Below are positions 35,219 to 44,747 of a stretch of 64,000 nucleotides of DNA, piece by piece. The position numbers and the translations under genes are program-made. Under the pieces are notes generated by a model. It was not told the DNA's origin, made no database searches, and saw nothing but the letters and a program-made list of their open reading frames with translations. Position 1 is the first letter of the stretch, and every line of letters begins with the position of its first letter. Source of the stretch: Arthrobacter sp. SDTb3-6 (GTDB lineage Bacteria > Actinomycetota > Actinomycetes > Actinomycetales > Micrococcaceae). The DNA lies in NCBI RefSeq assembly GCF_013376095.1, contig NZ_JAAMFN010000010.1:1-64000 (forward strand). The letters are read 5' to 3'.

Positions 35219-36378
35219 TGCCCGCGGCAGCCCTGGCCACGATCGCGAAAGCTCGACTCATCCAGCGAGCACTTGCCGCGCTGGTCGTGGTGGTCCCCGT
35301 GGGGATGGCCGCCCTGCTCGGCGGGACCAGCATCCTTGTCGCCCAGATAGCGGGTACCAGCACATCGTGCACGTCGGCACCCCAGGAATCAGCGACGACG
35401 AGCAACACTTCGCAACCAGCAGCGCAGCTGAGTGAAGGTGTTGGCAGCCTGACTGTTCCGGGACCCAACGGCGCGGCACTGACACTTGACTCCCAACAGC
35501 AGGTCGTCGCAGGAAACTACATCTCCGTGGGCCAGTCTCTGGGCGTATCGGCGAAGGGCATCCAGATTGCCATCATGGTCGCCCTCCAGGAGTCCGGGCT
35601 CAGAATGCTCGCCAACCCTGCAGTCCCCGAGTCGCTGGGCATGCCCCATGACGGACTGGGCTACGACCATGATTCCCTCGGATCAGCCCAACAACGCTCC
35701 AGCGCAGGGTGGGGGACCGTCCTGCAACTGATGACTCCCGCCTACGACGCCGAAGCTTTCTTTGGCGGCCCCCGCGGTCCCAACAACGGCTCGCCTCCCG
35801 GGCTCCTGGACATCCCAGGCTGGGAGTCGATGGGTCTGGGGCAGGCGGCCCAGGCCGTGCAGGTGTCCGCGTTTCCGGAGCTCTACGACCGTTGGGCACC
35901 AGCGGCCCTGGCCATCATGGACTCCGTTAACGGAACGGACCTCCCTCAAAACTGCTCGCAAGCGGGACCGACGGAGGACCCATCCGCGTCGCAGATTCCG
36001 GCCAACCTGAGCGCAACCCGGCAAGCCGTTCTCCGCTATGCCCAAGAAGGCGTGGGCGGCAGTTACGTGTGGGGTGGGACCGCGTTCAAGGCGTGGGATT
36101 GCTCCGGCTACGTGCAATGGATCTACGCGCAGGTGGGGATTGTGCTGCCTCGCACGGAACAGTGGCTGGCCGGGCGCCCCACAGCCGCGCCGCAGCCGGG
36201 AGATTTGGTGGTCCAGGGCCCGGATGGGCCGAACCACTGGGGCCATGTCGGTATATACGCGGGGGCAGGGATGATGTACAGCGCCTTGAACCCCTCGGCC
36301 GGCACGCTGCTCCACCCCGTGAGCTGGAACCCCGGCGCACAATACTTCGACCTTCTCGGCCCGGCACCGACCAACTGA
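35218..36378 (+). CDS. lytic transglycosylase-like / NlpC-P60 cell wall hydrolase
   Basis: A 386-residue, probably membrane-anchored enzyme that opens peptidoglycan for the transfer channel. A membrane helix lies at about residues 18-45. Residues 95-235 look like a lysozyme/transglycosylase domain with a candidate catalytic Glu at 125 (IAIMVALQESGLRML). Residues 265-380 are NlpC/P60: catalytic Cys295 in WDCSGYVQW, His343 in WGHVGIYAG. This is the VirB1-like enzyme of Gram-positive conjugation systems. The ATG at 35218 overlaps the upstream stop by one base. Confidence 0.85.
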   Translation: MPAAALATIAKARLIQRALAALVVVVPVGMAALLGGTSILVAQIAGTSTSCTSAPQESATTSNTSQPAAQLSEGVGSLTVPGPNGAALTLDSQQQVVAGNYISVGQSLGVSAKGIQIAIMVALQESGLRMLANPAVPESLGMPHDGLGYDHDSLGSAQQRSSAGWGTVLQLMTPAYDAEAFFGGPRGPNNGSPPGLLDIPGWESMGLGQAAQAVQVSAFPELYDRWAPAALAIMDSVNGTDLPQNCSQAGPTEDPSASQIPANLSATRQAVLRYAQEGVGGSYVWGGTAFKAWDCSGYVQWIYAQVGIVLPRTEQWLAGRPTAAPQPGDLVVQGPDGPNHWGHVGIYAGAGMMYSALNPSAGTLLHPVSWNPGAQYFDLLGPAPTN

Positions 36379-36481
36379 TGATCGGCAGCGAACTCAGGTC
36401 ATACGGTTTGATGCTGGGTCGTGCATGGAAGTGGAGAAGCAAACGCACGGTCTGCCTCGAATATCCGGATGGAGTAGTGTC

Positions 36482-36769
36482 ATGAATTTCGCGCCCGTGG
36501 ACCCCGGAATCGTCCCCAACAGCAGCTTTCCCTTCCTGGACTCCCTCAAGCAGATCGGTGGGGGAATCCTGGTTGGTGCCTTCATCGTCATCGCCATTGT
36601 TGCGATCATCGGTGCCGCCATGTTGCTGGCCGGCAAACTCAGCCAATCGTCCCGGCTTGCCTCCGGCGGTGGGATGATCTTGCTGTGGACCGGCCCCATC
36701 GCGGCGATCCTGGGCGGGATCAACGGCTACATCCTGTGGTCGCAGACCGCCTTCCACCTCGGGTTCTGA
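36482..36769 (+). CDS. small membrane protein, VirB2/TrbC-like position
   Basis: A 95-residue protein with two membrane helices (residues 26-50, GGGILVGAFIVIAIVAIIGA; and 64-90, GGGMILLWTGPIAAILGGIN). The start ATG 36482 is 10 bp after GGAG. Size, topology and place between the hydrolase and the VirB6-like gene match the pilin-like or PrgI-like small protein of actinobacterial conjugation operons. No sequence motif settles it. Confidence 0.6.
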   Translation: MNFAPVDPGIVPNSSFPFLDSLKQIGGGILVGAFIVIAIVAIIGAAMLLAGKLSQSSRLASGGGMILLWTGPIAAILGGINGYILWSQTAFHLGF

Positions 36770-36778
36770 GCCTTCGTC

Positions 36779-38242
36779 ATGCCACCGCTGGAGTGCACCT
36801 TCGGAGGATGGTGGCCCCTTGGCTGCGGCATTGTGTCTGCGGCCAAAGACACCGTCAACTCAAGCATTAGCGGCTTCTTTGCCGGAATCCTGGAGAGCAT
36901 CGCCTCCTGGCTGTGGTCCTTCATCTCCGGGGCGTTCGGAGTCTCCGACGTCGATGATTCCCAGTGGACGGCGGTCCAAGGACTGACGAGCTGGTGGGTC
37001 GTTGTCATGATGACGCCGCTGGTGGCCGTCATGATCCTGCAACTAATCTCGGGCCTGATCTCGCAACAACCACGCAGGATCTGGCGGGCACTGATCGGCG
37101 GCGCCGTTGCCGTGCCGGTCGTCGGTGGGGCCGTGTATCTGATGCAGGCCCTGACCCATGTCAGCGACAGCGCCTCAACGGCCCTTTTGAACACCATGGG
37201 GCCGGACCCGTACGTAGTTTTCATGCGCCTCTTCGGGTTCGAACATGGCCCGGCCGGTTCCGGCCAGGCCTGGATAGTCAGCCCGATCGGCGGGCAGGCT
37301 TCGACAGGGGACCAAGTCACGGGCACCATCGTCATCACCGTCTTGGCAACGCTCATTGTCTGGGTGCTGGCGTTCATCCTGATGTGTTCGATGATCTTCC
37401 GCTCCTTCGCCCTGATCGTGCTGGCTGCTGTTGCCCCGGTGGCACTGATGTTGATGCCGTGGGAGAAGACCAAGTCCTGGGCGGGGCGGTGGTGCGAGAT
37501 CGTCGTTGCCCTGCTGCTCGCGAAACCGCTGGCGGCGACTGTTCTGGCCGTGGCCGTGAAGCTATACGCCCATTCCACCTCTTTTGCCGGGATGGCTGCC
37601 GGCGCCGTGGGCATGACCCTTGCCTGTGCGGCACCGCTGATGGCCCTGAAACTTGTCGGGTTCGCCGGCGGTGAACTGGCTGCGGCCGCCCAAACAGCCG
37701 GCGGAGGCCATCTTGCCCACACGGGGGCAAGCTTTGCCGGACGGCAGCTTGGGCAACAGATCCGCGGGCACCACATGCTCACCACGGGCAGCAGCCTGAA
37801 AAGCCCCAAAGTAGTGCCATCAAGTGAGAAGCCCGAAACGCTCCCCGTCAAAGATTCTGCCGACTCCGGCTCGACGTCCGCGCCCAAGAAACCCAAGATC
37901 CAACAACGCCCCGGGGCTGCGGCGAGTTCGCAACCTCCCACGGCTGCGTCGAGTCCGCAGGCCCCCGCGGCTGGACACCCGGGCGCACCAGCTTCAAGTG
38001 CAGGGCGGAAACCCGGCCCGCCCCCCGCACCCCAGACACAACCAACAGCAGGTGCTCCCGCAGCCGGGCAGAAGCCGCCACCCGCGACGCCGAGCGCCAG
38101 TGTCCCGCGCCCAAAGGCTGCCGCGACGAATCGTGAACCAACCCCTCCGAGCTCTTCAGCTGCGCCGAAACCGCGGCCCCCGGCCTCCCGGCCTAACAAC
38201 CCACCCATTAGACCGCCCCACACTGGAGGAAATCATGACTGA
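36779..38242 (+). CDS. VirB6/TrbL-like integral membrane transfer protein
   Basis: A 487-residue protein. Residues 15-320 contain about six membrane helices (WWVVVMMTPLVAVMILQLIS; VITVLATLIVWVLAFILMCS; FALIVLAAVAPVALMLMPWE), the VirB6/TrbL arrangement. The MPW-type turn after helix 5 is typical. The last 150 residues are Pro/Ala-rich and hydrophilic, ending close to the cytoplasmic ATPase partners. It is only 9 bp from the preceding gene and overlaps the SCO6880-like start by 8 bp. Confidence 0.8.
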   Translation: MPPLECTFGGWWPLGCGIVSAAKDTVNSSISGFFAGILESIASWLWSFISGAFGVSDVDDSQWTAVQGLTSWWVVVMMTPLVAVMILQLISGLISQQPRRIWRALIGGAVAVPVVGGAVYLMQALTHVSDSASTALLNTMGPDPYVVFMRLFGFEHGPAGSGQAWIVSPIGGQASTGDQVTGTIVITVLATLIVWVLAFILMCSMIFRSFALIVLAAVAPVALMLMPWEKTKSWAGRWCEIVVALLLAKPLAATVLAVAVKLYAHSTSFAGMAAGAVGMTLACAAPLMALKLVGFAGGELAAAAQTAGGGHLAHTGASFAGRQLGQQIRGHHMLTTGSSLKSPKVVPSSEKPETLPVKDSADSGSTSAPKKPKIQQRPGAAASSQPPTAASSPQAPAAGHPGAPASSAGRKPGPPPAPQTQPTAGAPAAGQKPPPATPSASVPRPKAAATNREPTPPSSSAAPKPRPPASRPNNPPIRPPHTGGNHD

Positions 38243-39707
38243 GGACAGCAACGCCCTGCAACCGGTGAGTTTCCCCCGGCACGAACGCCGCGGCATCATC
38301 GTGGGATTGCAGTGGTACCAACTCGCCATCACCGGCGGAGGGGTCCTCATCGCCGGTATTTCCTCGGCAATCGGCGGGCCAGCCGGATTCCTGGGCTCCA
38401 GCCCGGTGTGGGTCTTCCTGCTGCTCTTTGGGGTCCTGCAATATGCGAGAACCCCGTATCCCCTCTGGGCGCTGACCGGGACGCGGTTCCTGGTCCGGAA
38501 GATGACTGGGCAAACCACCTATTTCCTGCCCACAGAGGACCCCGTCCCGGTCGGCACACTGGTCCTTCCCGGAGGGCTCGCCTCCCTGGACATCCACCGC
38601 ACCGTCCTGGGCGAGTGCTTTGTCGTGGATGCACAATCCCACGAGGCCTTCGCCGTTCTGCGCTGCCGGGCTGGCGCTTTTGCCCTGCTCGATGATGGCG
38701 ACAAGGCATATTCCGTCCAGGGGTGGTCCCGGGTACAGGCCGCCTTGGCCAAACGGCCCGTCGTGGCCAGGATTGCCATCCAAGACCACACAGTCCAGTT
38801 TCCGGCAACGGCCCTCCAGGACTATTACGACCAGCAAATCACCTCCCGTGGCGGGGAGACCCCCGCCACGGGCTGGGGCGACAGCTCCTACCAGGACCTC
38901 ATCGCTGCGGCAGGGACAGCATCAAGCCATGACATTCTCCTGACACTGGTGCTGGACACCTCCAAGGCGAGGCGCCGGATCCACGACGCCGGCGGCGGGG
39001 CAATCGGCCTAGAGCACACGCTCCGATCAGAAATCCAGGCCCTGCGCACCGGGCTGAAAACCCATGGGGTGATCGTGGAGGAATGGCTCGGCGACAGGAG
39101 CTTCGCCGCGGTCCTGCGCGGCGCGTTCGACCCCGCATCGGTCATGCGAATCTCCCAACGGACCGGTGACTTCAAGGGCGTGGACCCCAGCCAGGGCGGC
39201 CCCACGGCCCTGGAGGAACACTGGTCCTACATCCGCACCGACAGCGGCTTCCACCAAACCTTCTGGATCGCGGAATGGCCACGCCAAAAAGTCTTCCCAG
39301 GATTCCTGCACCCGCTGATCTACGTCGGCGGGTTCCGGCACACCGTCACCCAGGTCATCAAGGCAATCCCCACCGACCAGGCACTCAAGGACATCCGCTC
39401 AGCCCAGGAAGCCCATGAAACCAGGCGGCGAATCAACTCAAAGTTTGACCGTCCCTCCACGCGTGAACAACGCGCCGAGGAAGAAGAAGTCCAACAGCGC
39501 GAGGAAGAAATCGTCGCCGGCCATGGCGACGTCCGCCCCGCCGCGTACGTCACCATCACCGGAGACTCGTTGGAAGAACTCTCCAGCCACCGGCAGGAAC
39601 TCGAATCAGCGGCCGCCAGCGCCTTCGTTGATCTCCGGCTGCTCGTCGGTGAGCAATGGCCGGCCTTCATCGCCGGGGGACTGCCCCTGGGAAGAGGACT
39701 GAAATGA
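38235..39707 (+). CDS. SCO6880-family conjugation protein
   Basis: A 490-residue protein of the SCO6880 family: an N-terminal PrgI-like part with two membrane helices (residues 25-75, YQLAITGGGVLIAGISSAIG; VWVFLLLFGVL), then a large cytoplasmic domain (ECFVVDAQSHEAFAVLRCRA; WIAEWPRQKVFPGFLHPLIY). In actinobacterial ICEs this protein sits directly before the VirB4-like ATPase and probably forms the base of the inner complex. GGAGG precedes ATG 38235. The stop overlaps the ATPase start (ATGA). The start inside the VirB6-like gene is clear from the ribosome site. Confidence 0.85.
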   Translation: MTEDSNALQPVSFPRHERRGIIVGLQWYQLAITGGGVLIAGISSAIGGPAGFLGSSPVWVFLLLFGVLQYARTPYPLWALTGTRFLVRKMTGQTTYFLPTEDPVPVGTLVLPGGLASLDIHRTVLGECFVVDAQSHEAFAVLRCRAGAFALLDDGDKAYSVQGWSRVQAALAKRPVVARIAIQDHTVQFPATALQDYYDQQITSRGGETPATGWGDSSYQDLIAAAGTASSHDILLTLVLDTSKARRRIHDAGGGAIGLEHTLRSEIQALRTGLKTHGVIVEEWLGDRSFAAVLRGAFDPASVMRISQRTGDFKGVDPSQGGPTALEEHWSYIRTDSGFHQTFWIAEWPRQKVFPGFLHPLIYVGGFRHTVTQVIKAIPTDQALKDIRSAQEAHETRRRINSKFDRPSTREQRAEEEEVQQREEEIVAGHGDVRPAAYVTITGDSLEELSSHRQELESAAASAFVDLRLLVGEQWPAFIAGGLPLGRGLK

Positions 39708-41164
39708 AAACCACCCAGCAAGCCGTCACCTTCATCCCAAGCCACGAGTCCCGCAGCGCCAGGCGAGAACGCCAGGCACTGCAGGAGAAGGCCGTCGCCG
39801 GCGGGCAGGAGCCCTTCTTGAAGAAGTTGGGACTGTTGGCCGGCGACGAAGAAGGAGCCGACACAAGAATTCGGCAGCAGCCGTTCGGTCCGCATTCCCT
39901 CAGGGGCCCGCACCGGCTGCACCCGGCCCCTCACAGGGCCTCCACCATGACCTTCGCCGCCGCCTATCCGTTCATCACTGAATCCGGGCTCGGCCACGAA
40001 GGCACCTACATCGGCAGCGACGTGTTCGGCTCCGGAGCCTTCTCCTACGATCCCTGGGTCCTCTACGACAAGGGCGTCATCAGCGGCCCCTCCATCGTCA
40101 TCATCGGCACCGTGGGCACCGGCAAATCCATGTGCGCCAAATCCCTCGTGGCCCGCTCCATCACTCTGGGACGCAAGGCAGCCGTCGCCTCCGACCCCAA
40201 AGGGGAATGGGTCCCCGTCGCCAACCCCGTCGGCGGGAAGGTTATTTCTGTTGGACCTGGCCGGGCCACCAGGGTCAACCCGCTGGACGCGGGTCCCCGC
40301 TCCCGGGATCTGTCGAACGCGCAATGGCAGGCCGTGGTCCGGCAACGACGCCGGCAACTGCTGGTGGCGCTGGTATCCCTCATGCGCCAGGGTGTGCCGA
40401 TGCATCCGGTCGAACACACCGCCCTCGACATGGCCCTGACCGAGGCCGTTGCCGCCAACGAGACACCGACACTGCCCATGGTCCTGGGGTACCTGCTGAA
40501 CCCTTCGAAGGAGACGAGGGAACTCGTCGGCCCTGATGGTGGCCGTGCCGTCGCCCATTCCCTGCGCCGCACCGTCTCAGGGGACCTGGAGGGCATGTTT
40601 GACGCACCCTCCACCGTTTCGTTTGACGCGGACGTGCCGATGATGGTCATGGACACCTCGGCCCTGATCGGCGCCTCCGAACAGGCCCTATCCCTGGCGG
40701 CCGCCTGCGGAGCCACGTGGCTTGAGGCGGCCATCACCAACCCCGACGGCGGCAAGCGCATCGTGGTCTACGACGAGGGCTGGCGCATGCTGGCCGACCC
40801 TTACATGCTGGTCAAGATGAGCGAACAGTGGCGGCTCGCCCGTACCTATGGCATCGCGAACCTGCTGATCATGCACAAGGTCGCGGACCTGAACGAGATT
40901 GGCGACAGCACCAGCGGCCACCGCCAAAAGGCCCTCGGACTGCTCACCGAGGCCGACACCCGGATCATTTACCGGCAAAAGCACGACTCCATGCGCCTGA
41001 CCAAGGACGCGCTCGGGCTCACCGAGGCCGAATGCGGCCAGGTTGAGGAACTCCCCAAGGGTGTCGGGTTGTGGAAGGTCGGCAACCGTTCCTTCATCGT
41101 TGCCAACCAGGTCACCAGCAATGAACTTACCGTCTTCAGCACCGACCACCGGATGATGCCATGA
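39704..41164 (+). CDS. VirB4/TraC-like conjugation ATPase
   Basis: A 486-residue ATPase. The P-loop GTVGTGKSM is at about residues 134-142. Walker B-like ...RIVVYDEGWRMLADPYMLV contains the DEGWR-type motif typical of VirB4/TraU-like proteins, and motif C-like LLIMHKVADLNEIGD follows. The N-terminal 80 residues are polar and lie in place of the usual VirB4 N-domain, which is carried by the SCO6880 protein. The ATGA overlap at both ends couples it to SCO6880 and the coupling protein. Confidence 0.85.
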   Translation: MKTTQQAVTFIPSHESRSARRERQALQEKAVAGGQEPFLKKLGLLAGDEEGADTRIRQQPFGPHSLRGPHRLHPAPHRASTMTFAAAYPFITESGLGHEGTYIGSDVFGSGAFSYDPWVLYDKGVISGPSIVIIGTVGTGKSMCAKSLVARSITLGRKAAVASDPKGEWVPVANPVGGKVISVGPGRATRVNPLDAGPRSRDLSNAQWQAVVRQRRRQLLVALVSLMRQGVPMHPVEHTALDMALTEAVAANETPTLPMVLGYLLNPSKETRELVGPDGGRAVAHSLRRTVSGDLEGMFDAPSTVSFDADVPMMVMDTSALIGASEQALSLAAACGATWLEAAITNPDGGKRIVVYDEGWRMLADPYMLVKMSEQWRLARTYGIANLLIMHKVADLNEIGDSTSGHRQKALGLLTEADTRIIYRQKHDSMRLTKDALGLTEAECGQVEELPKGVGLWKVGNRSFIVANQVTSNELTVFSTDHRMMP

Positions 41165-42972
41165 GCATCGTGCACGCAGACTCCACCCCGATGATCACGG
41201 TTGGCCTGTTCTGCGCGGCGGGGTATGTCGGGTTCAGCGGGCTCACAGTGGCGGCCGCCAACGTCGCCTCCCAATGGAAGTGCGGGCATGGGCTGGAGGG
41301 CCCACCCAGCCCGGTGGCCACAGTCGGACTGTTTACCGGCAACTTTTCCGCCATCGGCCAACCACCGCCAGGATGCTCGATAGGCATAGGAGCAGTCTGG
41401 GTCCTCCTTGGCCCGGTGCTGGTCCTGCTGCTGGTTGCCGTCCTGTTCACCTTCTTCCTGTGGCGGAGCTGGCGTCAATCCGGGGCGTGGCTGCGCCAAG
41501 ACATCCTCGGCCGCGACGGCATGGCCCAGCGGGCCGAAGTGGTGCGCGAATACGGCCGTCGGGCCGCCCGCAAGCGGGGCAGGATCACCCGCCCCGGACT
41601 GAGACACCCGTCATTGGCTGACGTGTCCTGGACCCTGGGCACCTCACGCGGCACGAAGGTACACGTCTCGACCGAGGAATCCATGGTCATCCAAGGCGCT
41701 CCACGTTCCGGCAAAGGCCTCTTCGTCGTCATCAACGCCATCCTCGACGCGCCGGGAGCGGTGGTGACAACCTCGACCCGAGCCGACAACCTGGCCGTCA
41801 CCATGAAAGCCAGGGCCACCGGCGGGCGCCCCGTGACGGTCTTTGACCCGCAAGGCATGTCCGGACTGACATCCACCCTGCGCTGGTCCCCGGTGCGGGG
41901 ATGCGAAGACCCGGACGTGGCCGTCCGGCGCGCCTTGGTCATTTCAGCGGACTCGAAAATGAGCGGCGAAAACGCTGCCTGGCAGAAGCGGGCACAAATT
42001 GTCCTGCAATGCCTCCTGCACGCCGCAGCCCTATCCGGTGAAGGCATTCAGGCCTTCCGCCGCTGGTCATCGAACCCCACCCTGGCCACCGAGGCACTGG
42101 ACATCCTGAACGGGCCACGGGCAGCCCTGGGCTGGCATTCAGACCTGATGGGCATCCTCGAAGACGACCCCCGCAACACCTCAAACTCCTGGATCGGTGT
42201 TTCGGCGGCTGTCGCACCCCTGTCCTCACCCCGCGTCCTGGCCGCCCTGGACCCGGTGAACCGTGAGGACGAATTTGATCCCCAGGCCTTCATCCGTGAC
42301 CGCGGGACCCTTTATCTGATCGGCACAAAGTCCGGGGCAGCAGCGGCTGGACCCTACCTGTCGGCGCTAATTGACGACATCGAGGCGGCGGCCAGGGACA
42401 TGGCCTTCACCGCCCCGGGCGGCAGGCTGGATCCGCCCCTGTCCCTGATCTTGGATGAAATCGCGAACCTCTCGCCCTGGCCCGGACTGCCCATTGTGCT
42501 CTCCGACGGTGGCGGCATCGGGATCTCCACCATGGTCGTGCTCCAATCCCTCTCTCAAGCCCGTTCGGGCTGGTCGATCGAAGAGGCCTCCACCATTTGG
42601 GAATCGGCCATCATCAAGGTCATTTTCGGTGGCGGCTCGGACGAGAGGGATCTGCGTGACCTGGCCTCCTTGTTGGGGGAGCGTCGCCACACCTACAGGA
42701 CCCACTCCTGGTCATCCCAGGGCCGGCAGGAAGGTGAACAAATTCGGGATCTGCCTGTCATTGCTCTGCATGAAATTCGGCGCCTGCCCGCAGGGACCGC
42801 GCTGATGCTGGGCCGGCGTACCCGCCCCATCCTGTTGGACCTGCGCGGTTGGCACCAACGCCGCGACGCGGCTGCACTGGGCCGCTCTAAGATCGAGGCC
42901 GAGGACGCCCTCGCTCAGGGCCACATCCACCAACAAGTCGTGGAGGCCGAGGTCCGTGATGAATCCCTTTGA
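41161..42972 (+). CDS. VirD4/TraG-type coupling protein
   Basis: A 603-residue hexameric ATPase that brings the relaxase-DNA complex to the channel. Two N-terminal membrane helices (MITVGLFCAAGYVGFSGLTV; VLLGPVLVLLLVAVLFTFFL) precede the P-loop GAPRSGKG at about residues 180-187. Walker B is LSLILDEIANLSPWP, and the following GISTMVVLQSLSQARSGW is the typical sensor stretch. The final part carries ERRHTYRTHSW, as in actinobacterial homologues. It overlaps VirB4 by ATGA and the DUF4913 gene by 17 bp. Confidence 0.9.
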   Translation: MSIVHADSTPMITVGLFCAAGYVGFSGLTVAAANVASQWKCGHGLEGPPSPVATVGLFTGNFSAIGQPPPGCSIGIGAVWVLLGPVLVLLLVAVLFTFFLWRSWRQSGAWLRQDILGRDGMAQRAEVVREYGRRAARKRGRITRPGLRHPSLADVSWTLGTSRGTKVHVSTEESMVIQGAPRSGKGLFVVINAILDAPGAVVTTSTRADNLAVTMKARATGGRPVTVFDPQGMSGLTSTLRWSPVRGCEDPDVAVRRALVISADSKMSGENAAWQKRAQIVLQCLLHAAALSGEGIQAFRRWSSNPTLATEALDILNGPRAALGWHSDLMGILEDDPRNTSNSWIGVSAAVAPLSSPRVLAALDPVNREDEFDPQAFIRDRGTLYLIGTKSGAAAAGPYLSALIDDIEAAARDMAFTAPGGRLDPPLSLILDEIANLSPWPGLPIVLSDGGGIGISTMVVLQSLSQARSGWSIEEASTIWESAIIKVIFGGGSDERDLRDLASLLGERRHTYRTHSWSSQGRQEGEQIRDLPVIALHEIRRLPAGTALMLGRRTRPILLDLRGWHQRRDAAALGRSKIEAEDALAQGHIHQQVVEAEVRDESL

Positions 42973-43441
42973 TGACGACGAAGCCGCCGACAAGCTCTTC
43001 GGCAACCTCGCCACGGGCGAGCTCCTTGAAGGGCCACCTGATGGTTTGGTGGAGCCCACCTACAGGTGGCGGGACCTCGATGAGATCAGCGCACCCAAGG
43101 CTTGGAGGGCGTTGAGCGGGTGGGTGTCCTGGTTTGTGGCCATCTATCGACTGACGACCTCGGTCGTTCCTGACTGCTGGTGGCGGCACCCGGAGATCGT
43201 CGCCGAACTCTACGCCCTGCAAAAAGCCGAACTCGCCTCCTACACGCCAACCGATCCTGGCTTCGGCCCGCTCGGGTTCCACGAACGCCTGCCCCTGGCC
43301 ATCGAACGCCTGAGGCTGGAGACCAGAACCATTGGCTGCGTGGGACTGCAAGTCCACCGCGAGACCAGCCTCCGGCAACTGCCCACCGATGACCCGGAGT
43401 TCCTGGCCTGGACCACAGAACCACACCAGCCTGGAAACTAA
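42956..43441 (+). CDS. DUF4913 domain-containing protein
   Basis: A 161-residue protein whose core WVSWFVAIYRLTTSVVPDCW then WRHPEIVAELYALQKA is the DUF4913 hallmark. Such genes follow the coupling protein in actinobacterial ICEs and plasmids; their role in transfer is unknown. GGAGG lies nine bases before GTG 42956, with ATG 42959 as the alternative start. The C-terminus has an ERLPLAIERLRLETRTIGC helix. Confidence 0.85.
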   Translation: MMNPFDDDEAADKLFGNLATGELLEGPPDGLVEPTYRWRDLDEISAPKAWRALSGWVSWFVAIYRLTTSVVPDCWWRHPEIVAELYALQKAELASYTPTDPGFGPLGFHERLPLAIERLRLETRTIGCVGLQVHRETSLRQLPTDDPEFLAWTTEPHQPGN

Positions 43442-43539
43442 TTTGGGCGCTGGTCATGTCGTTGAGGGCAATTCGCACTATGGATAAGTATCACCGCAAA
43501 AACGGGGAGAAATTCTTAGAAGTAAGGGAGGCGGCCGCC

Positions 43540-44688
43540 GTGGCCCCTGCAACCAGCAACCACCCGGAAGGCAAGGAGGAAGTGGGTCGGCACCCCGCTG
43601 GCCCACGTCCGAGCAGCGAGGACCGGCTGGCCTGGCTGACCCAGCAACTGGAGGCCCTGCTGGAGAACGCCATTTCCACACCGGGCCGCTGGCACATGCT
43701 CCTGGACACCTCAGCGACCCTGTGGCGGTACTCCGGAGGGAACATCGCCCTGCTGATGGCGCAAATGGAAGAACGCGGCCAGCAGCAACCCCTGCTCGTG
43801 GCAGGGTTTCGTGAGTGGGAACGCCACGGCCGCAACGTGCTCGAAGGCGAGCACGCCCTGTGGGTCCTCGCTCCACGGACAGCGGCCAAAAACACGGAGA
43901 CCAACCCGGAAACTGACGCCAAGACAAAACCCGTTGTTGCCGATCAGAACAGTGGCAGCACCAAGGAAGCTGAACACCGCAGGATTGTTGGGTGGCGGGC
44001 CCAAGCAGTCTTCGACGTGTCCCAAACCGAGGGGCAACCCCTTTACATTCCACGCCCCATGGTGGAAGTTGGATCCTCGCCCATGGGGTTGTGGCCATCC
44101 CTGGTGAAATTCGCCCAGAACCAGGGTTTCACTGTTGAGCAATCCATGAGCCAGTACGGGCTCACGAGCGGATACACGGACTTCGCCGGCCGCAAGATCC
44201 AGATCGGCGCTTGGTTGGGCCAGGAAGAACGCGTTGCCGTGCTGGCCCACGAACTCGGCCACGTCTGCCTCCACGGGCCCGACGACAAACTCGGAAAACT
44301 CTACGGCAGCGGACTGGACCACCGCGGCCTGGCCGAAGTCGAAGCAGAATCCGTCGCCTACACGGTGCTGCGCGCCCACGGCATCGACCGCAGCGCCCAA
44401 TCCGGGAGCTACCTCGCAGGATGGGCCAACCAAGTAGTCGCCGTCGAGCAATCCAAGCTGTCCGATTCACCAGTCGGGAAGGATCCGACCAACAGGCTCG
44501 AGATCGCCCGCTCCACCCTGGCCCGGGTGACGTCCGCCAGTCGCTCCATCCTGGAAGTCACCCAGCCACACAACCTGGGCGGCAAACCAGCCACTGGCGG
44601 AGCAGCCGCCTTCGAACGCGGCGACCTCACCGGGCCAGTGACTGGTCACCAAACAGTCAATACCTCGCCCAAGATCGACGCGTCATAA
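43540..44688 (+). CDS. ArdC-like / ImmA-IrrE-type metallopeptidase
   Basis: A 382-residue protein. Residues 20-130 resemble the ArdC ssDNA-binding domain (WHMLLDTSATLWRYSGGNIA; LVAGFREWERHGRNVLEGEH). Residues 210-300 hold a zinc peptidase-like motif HELGHVCLHGP (HExxH variant HELGH) with a downstream Glu (LAEVEAESVAYTVL). Such proteins help incoming DNA survive restriction or switch elements by cleaving repressors. GTG 43540 follows AAGGGAGG; earlier in-frame ATGs at 43456 and 43480 lack such a site. It lies just before ssb, a usual ICE arrangement. Confidence 0.8.
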   Translation: MAPATSNHPEGKEEVGRHPAGPRPSSEDRLAWLTQQLEALLENAISTPGRWHMLLDTSATLWRYSGGNIALLMAQMEERGQQQPLLVAGFREWERHGRNVLEGEHALWVLAPRTAAKNTETNPETDAKTKPVVADQNSGSTKEAEHRRIVGWRAQAVFDVSQTEGQPLYIPRPMVEVGSSPMGLWPSLVKFAQNQGFTVEQSMSQYGLTSGYTDFAGRKIQIGAWLGQEERVAVLAHELGHVCLHGPDDKLGKLYGSGLDHRGLAEVEAESVAYTVLRAHGIDRSAQSGSYLAGWANQVVAVEQSKLSDSPVGKDPTNRLEIARSTLARVTSASRSILEVTQPHNLGGKPATGGAAAFERGDLTGPVTGHQTVNTSPKIDAS

Positions 44689-44747
44689 ACCAAACAAGCC
44701 ACCCGGCCGGGCAAACCGACCGGGACCAAGAAAGGTAGGGAAAGAAA

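Noticed and set aside
36727-38223. Long open frame opposite the VirB6-like gene
   Set aside because: It is the shadow of a GC-rich gene; the plus strand has the VirB6 topology, operon overlap and ribosome site.
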